The translations under genes were made by a program, and so were the position numbers. Below, one piece after another: positions 1 through 8,994 of a DNA stretch of 64,000 nucleotides (positions are counted from its first letter, which is position 1; every line of letters starts with the position of its first letter). The DNA is from Dongia mobilis. Its GTDB lineage: Bacteria; Pseudomonadota; Alphaproteobacteria; Dongiales; Dongiaceae. Where the stretch lies: assembly GCF_004363235.1 (NCBI RefSeq), contig NZ_SNYW01000008.1:248001-312000 (forward strand). The letters run 5' to 3'. Below the pieces are notes generated by a model. The model made no database searches and was not told the DNA's origin. It saw only the letters and a list, made by a program, of their open reading frames with translations.

Positions 1-476
1 CCGGGGCAGCGCTTGATGCGCGTGATGGCGTCGCCGCGCAACAGGTCGACGGCATCGGCGGCGATGTCGGCATGGAGCTGCGCCGCGGCGTCGGCAGCCG
101 CCAGCGGGATTGCCCGCCCGCTGCCCGCATCCCAGCGCAGCCCGGCAAGCTGCTGGCGTGCCGCGGCGGCGACGGCGTCGAGATCCGCCTGTGCTGGCGC
201 CGATCCATTAAGGATTGCATCGAACAGCCGGCAGAGGCAGTCGCGCAGGGCGCGGAAGCGGGCAAGGTCGGTTTTTCCCGGCGGCGCGGCCAGCGGGTGC
301 CCGCCGCGCGCCGCCCAGGCGGCAAGGCCGGCCGCGTCCGCCAGCCGGTCGCCGCCGGTGGCGCGGGTATGCGTGTTGCAGAAATCCAGCGACAGACGGC
401 CGGCCAGGAACTCGAACCGTGGCAATCCGGCGGTCGCGCTGTTTGATGTCCTGTCGATCTCGCTCACCTCTGTCAC
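1..476 (-). CDS. CGNR zinc-finger / ABATE-domain protein (N-terminal part, cut by window edge)
   Basis: The minus strand is open from a GTG at 476 to the window edge, giving 158 codons; another in-frame GTG lies at 467 and a stop sits just upstream. The product begins with an ABATE-type domain (FEFLAGRLSLDFCNT around residues 22-36) followed by Ala/Leu/Arg-rich helices. The last visible residues, RIKRCPG, match the entry to the C-terminal CGNR zinc finger of this family, whose cysteines would lie beyond position 1. Family members are putative DNA-binding, stress-linked regulators. The gene is divergent from an EamA exporter, so it may control that gene. The family call is fairly secure; the regulatory role is inferred. 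Confidence 0.75.
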   Translation of the reverse strand, partial: MTEVSEIDRTSNSATAGLPRFEFLAGRLSLDFCNTHTRATGGDRLADAAGLAAWAARGGHPLAAPPGKTDLARFRALRDCLCRLFDAILNGSAPAQADLDAVAAAARQQLAGLRWDAGSGRAIPLAAADAAAQLHADIAADAVDLLRGDAITRIKRCP

Positions 477-489
477 CAGTTAAATTCAA

Positions 490-523
490 TTGACTGGTTA
501 CGTGGTCGAACTATCCTGTAACC
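490..523 (+). promoter_or_regulatory. Promoter with overlapping inverted repeat before the EamA gene
   Basis: TTGACT (490-495) and TATCCT (512-517), 16 bases apart, resemble a sigma-70 promoter pointing at the transporter. An inverted repeat, GGTTAC (496-501) and GTAACC (518-523), brackets the spacer and -10 element, as an operator would. The only regulator visible nearby is the divergent CGNR-type gene. The pairing of regulator and site is inference. Confidence 0.45.
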
Positions 524-539
524 ATTAAAACAAATCAAG

Positions 540-1412
540 ATGGTTTCGATGCAACAGCGCGCCATGTTGGCCCTGCTCGCCGGCGTCCTGCTTTCGGGGC
601 TGAGCCCGATCCTGGTCCGCCTCAGCCCGGTCGATCCCGGCGCCACCGCCTTCTGGCGGCTGGTCGCCGCCGCAATCATGATGCTGCTCTTTGCCCGCTT
701 CCAGGTGCGTCTGCCCCTGCGGGTGATCGGCGCCGTCGCCGCGGCCGGCTTCCTGCTGGCGGCCGACCTCGTCCTCTGGAACATGGCGATCGTCAGCACT
801 ACCATCCTCGAGGCGACCCTCCTCGTCATGCTCTATCCGCTGCTGGTGGCGGCGGCGGAGATCCTCTGGCTGAAGCGGCAGCTGGGCTGGCCGCTGGTGG
901 CGGGCGGCCTCATCGCCTTCGGCGGTGCCGCGCTGATGAGCCTCGGCCCCAGTACCGGCCAATCCAGCCTCGCCGGCAACGCGCTTGCTCTCACCGCCGC
1001 CTTTTTCTATGCCGGTTCGCTCCTGATCATCGCGCGTTCCTGCCGCGGCCATGACGTGATGGCGGTGACCTTCTGGCAGATGCTGAGTGCCGCCCTCTGT
1101 TCACTGCCGACGCTGTTGTGGGAACCGAATTTCTTGCCCGCCGATGCTGCGGCCTGGCGCTTTGTGGGCATCTATGGCCTCGTCACCGTCGGCGGCTATC
1201 TTCTCATCAATATCGGGCTGCGTCGGATCGCCGCTAGCATCGCCGCCATCCTCGGCTATGCCCAGCCGGTGATCGCCACCGTGATCGCCTATTTTCTGCT
1301 GGCCGAGATGCCGAGCCACATTGCCCTGCTGGGCGGCGCCGTGGTGCTGGCGGGGCTGTTCCTGGCGGGCGCCGCGCGCAAGCCGACACCGGCCGCCATC
1401 GCAGCAAGTTGA
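540..1412 (+). CDS. EamA/DMT-family transporter
   Basis: This 290-residue, very hydrophobic protein shows the ten-helix pattern of the drug/metabolite transporter superfamily, with two homologous EamA halves. The first half starts near LLSGLSPILVRLSPVDP and the second near NALALTAAFFYAGSLLIIA. The length is normal for the family. Such proteins export small metabolites or drugs across the inner membrane; the substrate cannot be read from sequence. An alternative start is the ATG at 549. The gene stands alone, divergent from the CGNR-type regulator and 40 bases before the methyltransferase gene. Confidence 0.88.
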   Translation: MVSMQQRAMLALLAGVLLSGLSPILVRLSPVDPGATAFWRLVAAAIMMLLFARFQVRLPLRVIGAVAAAGFLLAADLVLWNMAIVSTTILEATLLVMLYPLLVAAAEILWLKRQLGWPLVAGGLIAFGGAALMSLGPSTGQSSLAGNALALTAAFFYAGSLLIIARSCRGHDVMAVTFWQMLSAALCSLPTLLWEPNFLPADAAAWRFVGIYGLVTVGGYLLINIGLRRIAASIAAILGYAQPVIATVIAYFLLAEMPSHIALLGGAVVLAGLFLAGAARKPTPAAIAAS

Positions 1413-1452
1413 AGGCTGGAAATGGCCGGCGGCTTTGGCTAGGGTCCGGCCC

Positions 1453-2025
1453 ATGAACAGCAACCCGGTCAATCGCGGCTATTTCGGCATCGGCGTCGAG
1501 GGCATCTCGAAGCCGATGAATCTCGGCGCCGTACTCAGGACGGCGCACGCCTTCCATGCCAGTTTCTGCTTCACCATCGGCGCCGGTTTCAACGTGCGCG
1601 AGGTGCTGGCCTCCGACACCTCGGCGGCGGTCGACAACATGCCGGTCCACGTCTATCCCGACCTTGCCGCCTTCACCCTGCCGCTGGGTTGCCGGCTGGT
1701 CGGGATCGAGATCACCGATGATGCCATCGACCTGCCCAGCTTCACGCATCCGCCCGCCTGCGCCTATGTGCTGGGGGCGGAAAAGGATTCGCTCTCGCCC
1801 GCCTTGCAGGCGCGCTGCGACTTCATCGTCAAGGTGCCGACGCGGTTCTGCGTGAACCTGTCCGTGGCCGGTGCCATCGTCATGTATGACCGCATGATCA
1901 GCCTGGGCCGCTTCGCCGAACGCCCGGTCCGCGTCGGCGGCCCCGCGGCGCCCCTTGCGGCGCATAAGCGCGGTCTCCCCGTCTGGAAACAGAAGCAGCT
2001 GAAAAAGCAGAACAATTCCGCTTGA
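1453..2025 (+). CDS. TrmH/SpoU-family RNA methyltransferase
   Basis: The 190-residue product fits a short SPOUT-fold methyltransferase. Its N-terminal motif IGVEGISKPMNLGAVLRTA corresponds to SpoU motif 1 (N-x-G-x-x-x-R-T-A). A central LGAEKDSLS and the C-terminal VNLSVAGAIVMYDR correspond to motifs 2 and 3, which form the knotted SAM site. It should 2'-O-methylate a tRNA or rRNA ribose; the target nucleoside is not evident. The ATG at 1453 is chosen because the family domain begins about ten residues later; the reading frame is open further upstream, inside the EamA gene. Confidence 0.85.
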   Translation: MNSNPVNRGYFGIGVEGISKPMNLGAVLRTAHAFHASFCFTIGAGFNVREVLASDTSAAVDNMPVHVYPDLAAFTLPLGCRLVGIEITDDAIDLPSFTHPPACAYVLGAEKDSLSPALQARCDFIVKVPTRFCVNLSVAGAIVMYDRMISLGRFAERPVRVGGPAAPLAAHKRGLPVWKQKQLKKQNNSA

Positions 2026-2150
2026 TCCACAGGCCCGGGCGCGGCCCTTTGGGTGGATTTTGCGACCGATCCCTGATAGATCATGGCCCAGACAAGTCAT
2101 GCGCCCAGGGCGGCCGGCCCCTATGCCGGCGGCCGGCGTTCGAAGACAGG

Positions 2151-2741
2151 ATGAAGATGCAGCATTGGTTCGATAGGGTGTCTGGCGGATGCAACCCGGC
2201 AAGCCGGCGCCGCGGCCGGTTCGTGGCGCAGGTCGTCGTCCCGGCCCTGATTCTGGCCGGGATTCTGGCTGGTATCGCCGCCGCGCCGGTTCTGGCCGAC
2301 ACGCCCAAGAATCTGGGTGCCTTCGAGAAATGGCGCGCGCTCACGGCCACCGCCGACGGCAAGCGCACCTGCTATGCGATGAGCATTCCGGTCGAGAAGA
2401 AGGGCAATGTCGCGGGGCGGGGCGAAGCAGCCGCCATGGTCACTCATTTCCCCGAGATCGGCGCCCTCGACCAGGTCTCGATCGTGCTCGGCTTCGAGCC
2501 GGCTTCCAACAATCCGGTGATTGCCAAGATCGGCGGCTTCACCTTCACGCTGGACGAGGTGGCGGGCGATCGCGCCTGGGTCAAGGGCCGTGCCAATGAC
2601 CGGGCCATGGTGCAGGCACTGAAGAAATCGAACCGCATGGTGGTGACGGCCTCGACCGCCAAGGGGCTGAAGGTCGTGGATACCTATGACCTTACCGGCT
2701 TCACCAAGGCCTATGGGGCCATGAGCAAGGCCTGTTCGTGA
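2151..2741 (+). CDS. Invasion-associated locus B (IalB)-family protein
   Basis: This 196-residue protein has a hydrophobic segment at about 27-47 ending in PVLADTP, consistent with an N-terminal signal or anchor, then a compact domain beginning W-R-A-L-T with a Cys at TCYAMS, as in the IalB family. IalB was named in Bartonella, but homologues are widespread in free-living alphaproteobacteria, where the molecular role is unknown, so no invasion function is implied. The start at 2151 (or 2157) is preferred over upstream in-frame codons because it places the signal near the N terminus. It lies 10 bases before rlmN. Confidence 0.72.
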   Translation: MKMQHWFDRVSGGCNPASRRRGRFVAQVVVPALILAGILAGIAAAPVLADTPKNLGAFEKWRALTATADGKRTCYAMSIPVEKKGNVAGRGEAAAMVTHFPEIGALDQVSIVLGFEPASNNPVIAKIGGFTFTLDEVAGDRAWVKGRANDRAMVQALKKSNRMVVTASTAKGLKVVDTYDLTGFTKAYGAMSKACS

Positions 2742-2751
2742 GGCACCGGTC

Positions 2752-3891
2752 ATGAGCACGGAGAAGCACGCCGCCACCTTCGCCCCGCCCGCCGTCAACG
2801 CGGACGGCAAGCGCGACCTCATCGGCCTCGACCGGGGCGAACTCGAGGCTCTGATGGCGGAGGTGGGCGAGCCCAAATTCCGCGCCCGCCAGCTGTGGCA
2901 CTGGCTCTATCACCGCGGCGAGCGCGATTTCGCGCAGATGCACAATCTCTCCAAGGAATTCCGCCAGCGCCTCGGCGAGAAATTCTATGTCGGCCGCCCC
3001 GGCATTGCGGTCGATCTGGCGTCGAAGGACGGCACCCATAAATGGCTGCTCGAACTGCGCGACGGGCAGAAGGTCGAGGCCGTGCACATTCCGGAAGAGG
3101 ATCGCGGCACGCTCTGCGTCTCCTCGCAGGTCGGCTGCACGCTGACCTGCAAGTTCTGCCATACGGGCACACAGCGCCTTGTGCGCAACCTCGCCGCCGA
3201 CGAGATCGTCGGCCAGGTGATGATGGCGCGCGACCATCTCGGCGAATGGCCGAGCCCGAAGGACGGGCGCATGCTGTCCAACATCGTCATGATGGGGATG
3301 GGCGAGCCGCTCTACAATTTCGAGAACGTGGCGAAGGCGCTGAAGATCGTCATGGATGGCGAGGGCATCGCCATCTCGAAGCGCCGCATCACGCTTTCGA
3401 CCGCCGGCGTCGTGCCGCTGATCGAGCGCTGCGGCGCCGAGCTCGGCGTCAATCTTGCCGTCTCGCTGCATGCGGTCAATGACGAGCTGCGCGACCAGAT
3501 CGTGCCGATCAACAAGAAATATCCCATCAGGGAATTGATGGCTGCCCTGCGCAATTATCCCGGCCTCAACAATGCGCGTCGCATCACCTTCGAGTACGTC
3601 ATGCTGAAGGGCGTCAACGACAGCAAGGCCGATGCCCATGCGCTGGTGAAGCTGATCAAGGGAATCCCGGCCAAGGTCAATCTCATCCCGTTCAACCCAT
3701 GGCCGGGTGCGCCGTTCGAGCGCTCGACGCCGGGCGCCATCCGCGACTTCTCGGACATCGTCTTCGATGCCGGTTATTCCAGCCCGGTCCGGACGCCGCG
3801 CGGCGAGGACATCATGGCGGCCTGCGGCCAGCTGAAAAGCGACAGCGTCAAGCAGCGCCGCAGCGCGCGCGATCGCGAAGCCGCGGCCTAG
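2752..3891 (+). CDS. rlmN: Dual-specificity rRNA/tRNA adenine-C2 methyltransferase RlmN
   Basis: RlmN is a radical-SAM enzyme that methylates C2 of A2503 in 23S rRNA and A37 in some tRNAs. The [4Fe-4S] motif C-x3-C-x2-C is at Cys129, Cys133 and Cys136 ([13 protein letters not shown]), and Cys122 lies just upstream. The C-terminal [13 protein letters not shown] holds the conserved cysteine that forms the methyl-carrier intermediate. The [10 protein letters not shown] and [10 protein letters not shown] motifs are also present. At 379 residues the protein is full length. It probably forms an operon with the IalB-family gene and overlaps the possible GTG start of the TPR gene downstream. Confidence 0.97.
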   Translation: MSTEKHAATFAPPAVNADGKRDLIGLDRGELEALMAEVGEPKFRARQLWHWLYHRGERDFAQMHNLSKEFRQRLGEKFYVGRPGIAVDLASKDGTHKWLLELRDGQKVEAVHIPEEDRGTLCVSSQVGCTLTCKFCHTGTQRLVRNLAADEIVGQVMMARDHLGEWPSPKDGRMLSNIVMMGMGEPLYNFENVAKALKIVMDGEGIAISKRRITLSTAGVVPLIERCGAELGVNLAVSLHAVNDELRDQIVPINKKYPIRELMAALRNYPGLNNARRITFEYVMLKGVNDSKADAHALVKLIKGIPAKVNLIPFNPWPGAPFERSTPGAIRDFSDIVFDAGYSSPVRTPRGEDIMAACGQLKSDSVKQRRSARDREAAA

Positions 3892-3905
3892 TGGCGCCGC
3901 CGCCC

Positions 3906-5003
3906 ATGCGTCTTCCGCTTGTCGCCTTGCTGCTCTCGCTGGCCGTGATGCCGGCCGCCATGCCGGTGCTGGCCGACGACAAGCCGGCGGAGCCGCCGGC
4001 AGATGCGCCGGCGGCGACCGAACAGGCGCCGCAACCGCTGCATCCGCTGCTGGAATCCTGCGTCAGTTCGCCGACCCCGGATGCCGCCACCATTGCCTGC
4101 AGCAGCGCGATCGACAGCCGCCAGCTGCAGGGCGACGCGCTTGCCATGGCACTCTATGCCCGCGGCATGGCACAGGCGCGGCGCGGCCAGATGCAGGCCG
4201 GCATCCTCGATTTCACCGCCGCCATCGACCTTGCTCCCGATGCGACCGACGCCCTCTATGCGCGCGGCTCCGCCCAGGCCCAGATCCAGCGCCACGACCT
4301 CGCCGTGGCCGATTACGACCGTGTGCTGAAGATCGAACCCAGGGATCTCGATTCGCTCTATCGCCGGGCCTGGTCGCTCACCATGCTGGGGCGCGACAAG
4401 GAGGCGGTGGCCGATCTCACCGCCGTCATCCAGCAGGTGCCGGACGATATCGATGCCATCATGGATCGCGGCGGGCTCCTCATCCGCCTTGGCGATTTCA
4501 AGGCAGCGATCGCCGATTTCGACCGCGTGCTGAAGTCCGAAAAGGACGCCGCCGCCGCCCATTACAATCGTGGCCGCGCCCATGCCCTCCTCGGTGATGC
4601 CGCGGCGGCGCAGCGCGATTTCGCCGCCGCCCGCGCCGCCCGGGCGGAAAACCCCTATGCCGCCTTGCGCGAATATCTGGCCGCGTCCCAGGCGGGCAAG
4701 CCAGAGCAGAAACTGCTCGAGGATGCCATCCAGCACTTCCCGATCGACCAATGGCCGCTGCCGGTCCTCGCTTGCCTCGCCGGCCAGATCAGCGAGAGCG
4801 ACCTGCTGGCCGCTGCCGGCACGGTCAACAAGGTGACCGCCCAGCGCCTGGCTCAGGAGGCGCATTTTTATCTGGGCGAGGCGGCATGGGCGAAGAAGGA
4901 CGCCAAGGCGGCGCGCGCCCATTTCGAGGCGGCGGCCAAGGGCGACCGCACGGTGCCGGAAGTGATCGATGCCGGCTGGCGCCTCGCGCAATTGAAGCCC
5001 TGA
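3906..5003 (+). CDS. Exported TPR-repeat protein
   Basis: A signal peptide (about 1-25, ending PVLADDKP) precedes a Pro/Ala-rich stretch and then several tetratricopeptide repeats (about residues 75-245), recognisable from units such as ALYARGMAQARRGQMQAG and DFDRVLKSEKDAAAAHYNRGRAH. The C-terminal third is helical without clear TPR signatures. At 365 residues it is probably a periplasmic scaffold; partners are unknown. The ATG at 3906 is chosen because the signal peptide starts there; a GTG at 3891 overlapping the rlmN stop is the alternative. The stop codon lies inside a 14-base tandem repeat. Confidence 0.8.
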   Translation: MRLPLVALLLSLAVMPAAMPVLADDKPAEPPADAPAATEQAPQPLHPLLESCVSSPTPDAATIACSSAIDSRQLQGDALAMALYARGMAQARRGQMQAGILDFTAAIDLAPDATDALYARGSAQAQIQRHDLAVADYDRVLKIEPRDLDSLYRRAWSLTMLGRDKEAVADLTAVIQQVPDDIDAIMDRGGLLIRLGDFKAAIADFDRVLKSEKDAAAAHYNRGRAHALLGDAAAAQRDFAAARAARAENPYAALREYLAASQAGKPEQKLLEDAIQHFPIDQWPLPVLACLAGQISESDLLAAAGTVNKVTAQRLAQEAHFYLGEAAWAKKDAKAARAHFEAAAKGDRTVPEVIDAGWRLAQLKP

Positions 5004-5049
5004 CATGGAAGCCCTGGCATTAAAGACCTGGCATTGAAGACCTGACCCG
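4994..5049. repeat. Four-copy 14-base tandem repeat
   Basis: Four units of 14 bases start at 4994, 5008, 5022 and 5036 (pattern RAAGMCCTGRCATK). The first unit contains the stop codon of the TPR gene. The units differ at one to four positions, so this is a diverged array, not a recent expansion. Confidence 0.85.
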
Positions 5050-5051
5050 GG

Positions 5052-5076
5052 GCCGGGCCAGGAGGGTGCGCCCGGC
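5052..5076. terminator. Possible bidirectional hairpin between convergent genes
   Basis: GCCGGGC (5052-5058) and GCCCGGC (5070-5076) can pair across an 11-base loop between the convergent TPR and ArsR-type genes. No T-tract follows on either strand, so intrinsic termination is uncertain. Confidence 0.35.
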
Positions 5077-5088
5077 ACAGCGGGGGGC

Positions 5089-6024
5089 CTAGCGGCGCCG
5101 CGACGTGCGGGTTACGGGCGTGCCGGCGAGATGTGCCAGCAGCCTGTCGCCGAGGTTCTCGAAGCATGCGCGGTTGAGCGCCAGGTCGCGCCGCTGGCCG
5201 ATGCGCGTCTCCACGATCAATCCCGCCTTGCGCAATTCGCCGAGGTGATAGCTGATCGCCGGCGGCGACAGATCGAGCCGCCGCCCGATCTCGGCCGCGC
5301 TCAATGTCTCGCGTGCCAGAAGCTGCGCGATGCTGCGGCGGCTGGCGTCACCCAGGGCAGCGCAGAAATGGGCGATCTCGCCATCGTCGTTTCTGCCGAC
5401 AGCATGCCGGGCCCCGGCTGCCCTGGCGGGAATTGCGGGCAACGACGCCGCTATCTCCAGCGCCAGTTCCGGATCGTGACAGGGCAGCAGGACAATGTGG
5501 CGTCCGCCCGCGGCCGCCCGCCGGTGCCAGAAGCCGCCGGCATCGAAGGCCGTCGCCACCAAATCGATCCGTTCCAGTCGATTGGCGGCAAGGCGCCCGC
5601 CGCCCGCGGCGGCGTGCATGTCGCCTGCGGCCGGCCGCAGGCCGCGCCGATAGGGTTCAAGCGACAGATTCAGTCCGGCTAGGCTGCCGAGGTCGACGTC
5701 CCGCCGCTGACTGGCGCGCATCAGCCGATCCTCGAGTCGGGCGACAGCGGCGTTGTAGCTGCCGGCCTTGGTCTCGAAGGCGGCGGCAAAGCGGGGCAGG
5801 AAGGCGACGAGTTCCATTGCGAGGCGCCGCCGCTCTGCCTCGCTGAAGGTCTCCGTGGCCGCCTTCTCCAGCGCGGCCGGCAGGTGCGCAAGATCCGGCC
5901 CCTCTGCCAAATCGCAGACCAGGATGGCGGCGCGATGCCAGAATTCGCGCTCGCCTGATCGATTTGCCAGCGCCAGGCAGATTTCCAGGCGGGGATTGAT
6001 CCCGGTCAGGAATGTGGCAGGCAT
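5089..6024 (-). CDS. ArsR-type winged-helix regulator with N-terminal DUF5937-like domain
   Basis: The 311-residue product has a large N-terminal helical domain (about 1-215) of the kind called DUF5937. A C-terminal ArsR/SmtB winged helix (about 220-300) follows: ALGDASRRSIAQLLARE, the recognition-helix region LSAAEIGRRLDLSPPAISYHL, and the wing. No paired cysteine metal site like that of classical ArsR is visible, so the signal is probably not a heavy metal bound in the usual way. A near-perfect palindrome 17 bases upstream of the start suggests autoregulation. Its targets are not evident; the neighbours are TPR genes. Confidence 0.82.
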   Translation of the reverse strand: MPATFLTGINPRLEICLALANRSGEREFWHRAAILVCDLAEGPDLAHLPAALEKAATETFSEAERRRLAMELVAFLPRFAAAFETKAGSYNAAVARLEDRLMRASQRRDVDLGSLAGLNLSLEPYRRGLRPAAGDMHAAAGGGRLAANRLERIDLVATAFDAGGFWHRRAAAGGRHIVLLPCHDPELALEIAASLPAIPARAAGARHAVGRNDDGEIAHFCAALGDASRRSIAQLLARETLSAAEIGRRLDLSPPAISYHLGELRKAGLIVETRIGQRRDLALNRACFENLGDRLLAHLAGTPVTRTSRRR

Positions 6025-6040
6025 GAAGAAATTCCATCAC

Positions 6041-6056
6041 TATCGAATATTCAATA
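6041..6056. promoter_or_regulatory. Palindromic operator candidate for the ArsR-type gene
   Basis: TATCGAATATTCAATA is a 16-base palindrome with one mismatched pair, centred 25 bases upstream of the regulator's ATG in an AT-rich patch (about 6031-6075) that contrasts with the GC-rich surroundings. Palindromes of this size and AT content are typical ArsR-family binding sites. Binding itself is inferred. Confidence 0.5.
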
Positions 6057-6186
6057 ATAATAAAATATATGTGCAAGTCCATATTGCCGATGCCATGGCC
6101 AGGATGCCAGCCTGCCGGCAGCAATCAGGCGGACGATGTATTTCCCCTCATCGAGGAATAATTTGGCTTTCTGTGTGAAAGGGGCG

Positions 6187-6273
6187 CCCGGCAGACCGCC
6201 TGCACGATGGGGGGAGGTGCAATCTGGCGGTCTGCCGGGTGCTCTTGAGAACTGGCCCGGGGCTGCGGGCCAG
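6187..6273. other. Strong intergenic hairpin pair (possible structured RNA)
   Basis: CCCGGCAGACCGCC (6187-6200) pairs perfectly with GGCGGTCTGCCGGG (6226-6239). Inside it, TGCAC (6201-6205) pairs with GTGCA (6217-6221), leaving a four-base ATCT bulge on one side. Thirteen bases on, CTGGCCC (6252-6258) pairs with GGGCCAG (6267-6273), and AGCCAAGTGGCT follows near 6310. The rest of the 6025-6480 gap shows no convincing gene; the open frames there are incidental. It matches no riboswitch or small-RNA family I can recall. It could be a leader of the gene at 6481, an independent RNA, or an element remnant. Confidence 0.45.
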
Positions 6274-6480
6274 GACCCAAGTTGGCGCGTGCCGGGGACG
6301 CAATCGGCTTAGCCAAGTGGCTCGATGCCGGTACGGTCCGCCGCCACGGAATGGATCAACAGCACGACTCTCCGCCCGGTCCAGGGGGACTCGCGCAGAT
6401 TGCATCAAATCTAGATAAGTAAAGGTTACCAAACCCTGAAGAACGGCCCCGAAGAACGAGACCGAGAGCGGATACTGTCG

Positions 6481-7113
6481 ATGCGGAAAAATGTCCTAGT
6501 TCCCTGGCCGCGCTGCCTCCTTCCCGCCGCGGCGATGCTGGCGCTGCTGGCGCAAATATCCGCCGCCGAGGAGCCGATGAAACGGCATGTCGCCTTTGGC
6601 GACTGCCTCGGCTTCGACCGCGCGGCCTGCGATGCGGTCGCCCGCGACGAGCCCGACAATCTCACCGCCTTTTTCCTGCGCGGCCTCGCGGCCGAACTGG
6701 CTGGCGACGGCGCGGCGGCCCTCGCCGATTTCGACGCGGTGGCCAGGCGCGAACCGCGCCATTTCGGCGCCCAGCTCTGGCGTCACATCGTGGCGGCGCG
6801 CCTGCACCGGGCGGAGGGAGACGGCTTCCAGGACTATCTCGACCAAGCCGCTCTGCCGCCCTGGCCGAAGGCGCTGGGCGAGCTGTATCTCGGCCTCGCC
6901 ACGCCGAAGGATGTGCTGGCGCTGGCCGGGAAACAGCCGGCAGCGGCCAGGGCCGAGGCACTCTGCGCGGCCCATTTCCATATAGGACGTCAGGCCGAAC
7001 TGGCCGGGGACAGCGCCGCCGCCATGGCCGCCTATCGTGCGGCGCTGGCCACCGGCACGACCCATGTCTTCGAATACCGGGCGGCGATGCTTGCCCTTGA
7101 CGCGGCACCCTGA
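6481..7113 (+). CDS. Exported TPR-like protein of unknown function
   Basis: The 210-residue product has an N-terminal signal peptide (about 1-28; hydrophobic LLPAAAMLALLAQISAAEE). Two to three degenerate TPR-like helical pairs follow (NLTAFFLRGLAAELAGDGAAALADF and AHFHIGRQAELAGDSAAAMAAYRAAL, each only partly quoted by sense here), a layout reminiscent of NlpI-type periplasmic adaptors. The middle region carries no recognised domain. It has its own long upstream region with hairpins and is 79 bases ahead of argG, so cotranscription with argG is possible but unproven. It shares only general TPR character with the TPR gene at 3.9 kb. Confidence 0.68.
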   Translation: MRKNVLVPWPRCLLPAAAMLALLAQISAAEEPMKRHVAFGDCLGFDRAACDAVARDEPDNLTAFFLRGLAAELAGDGAAALADFDAVARREPRHFGAQLWRHIVAARLHRAEGDGFQDYLDQAALPPWPKALGELYLGLATPKDVLALAGKQPAAARAEALCAAHFHIGRQAELAGDSAAAMAAYRAALATGTTHVFEYRAAMLALDAAP

Positions 7114-7192
7114 TGCGGCCACCCGTACCCTTGCCACCTCGCCCCAATTCCCCTAGGGTCGCGCCGCTTTTGCAAGCCTGAACGAGGGTTCC

Positions 7193-8404
<1,212 letters not shown>

Positions 8405-8431
8405 ACGCCGGCCAATTCCCGGGAATCCATT

Positions 8432-8470
8432 GCCCGGCCCGTGACGGCAGTCACAGGCCGGGCGTTCTAT
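8432..8470 (+). terminator. Intrinsic terminator candidate after argG
   Basis: GCCCGGCC (8432-8439) and GTGAC (8441-8445) pair with GTCAC (8450-8454) and GGCCGGGC (8456-8463), with one unpaired base on each side and a GGCA loop. A modest T-rich tail (GTTCTATTT) follows. Confidence 0.72.
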
Positions 8471-8549
8471 TTGTGACCCGGGCGAACCGCATCCGGCATG
8501 GCGGCGACGAAGGCAATGTCAGTCAAAATCATTGTTTTTGGAGATCATC

Positions 8550-8984
8550 ATGCGTTTTGCGACCGTCGCCGGCAGCAAGCTTGTCCTCGCCAGCCTGATT
8601 ACCCTCTCGCTTGCCACCCCCGGCCTTGCCGCCGAGCAGACCCTGCGCCCCGGCAAGTGGGAAGTGCTGACGACCGGCTCGATCGACCAGGCCGGCCAGA
8701 AGACGGAGATGCCGGAAAGCCGTGCCGAGATGTGCGTCGAGCCCGCGCCGGAAACCGTTGCCGAAACCCCGGCCGATTCCGGCTGCACCATCGAGACGCT
8801 GGAAAAATCCAGCGGCAAGCTGGTGACGCGCGCCACCTGTGGCGAGGTCGTCACCGACAGCGCCATGACGTGGAACGACGAATCCTATGAGAGCGTCAGC
8901 CACATGGTGATGACGAGCGGCGGCCAGACCATCATGGAAAGCGATACGAAATCGACCGGCCGCTATCTCGGCGCCTGCGGCTGA
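8550..8984 (+). CDS. DUF3617-domain exported protein
   Basis: The 144-residue product has a signal peptide (about 1-27, ending LAAEQ). The DUF3617 pattern follows: LRPGKWEVLTTGS, a conserved Cys in the AEMCVEP segment, a second in SGCTIE, a third in the RATCGE segment, and a final Cys near the C terminus, suggesting disulfides. The function of the family is unknown; it is periplasmic or secreted. The ATG at 8550 is chosen because GGAG lies six bases upstream; an in-frame ATG at 8532 would put extra residues before the signal. It converges on the ATP-grasp gene with a 10-base gap. Confidence 0.8.
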   Translation: MRFATVAGSKLVLASLITLSLATPGLAAEQTLRPGKWEVLTTGSIDQAGQKTEMPESRAEMCVEPAPETVAETPADSGCTIETLEKSSGKLVTRATCGEVVTDSAMTWNDESYESVSHMVMTSGGQTIMESDTKSTGRYLGACG

Positions 8985-8994
8985 AGCGATCCGG

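Noticed and set aside
6187..6320. 6S RNA, SRP RNA or mini-ykkC riboswitch
   Set aside because: The conserved 6S and SRP sequences are absent. The first hairpin loop contains ACGA as mini-ykkC loops do, but the second loop does not, so the riboswitch call fails.
6125..6432. Short minus-strand frames in the hairpin gap
   Set aside because: They run through the inverted repeats, lack family features or good start sites, and have composition expected of GC-rich non-coding DNA.
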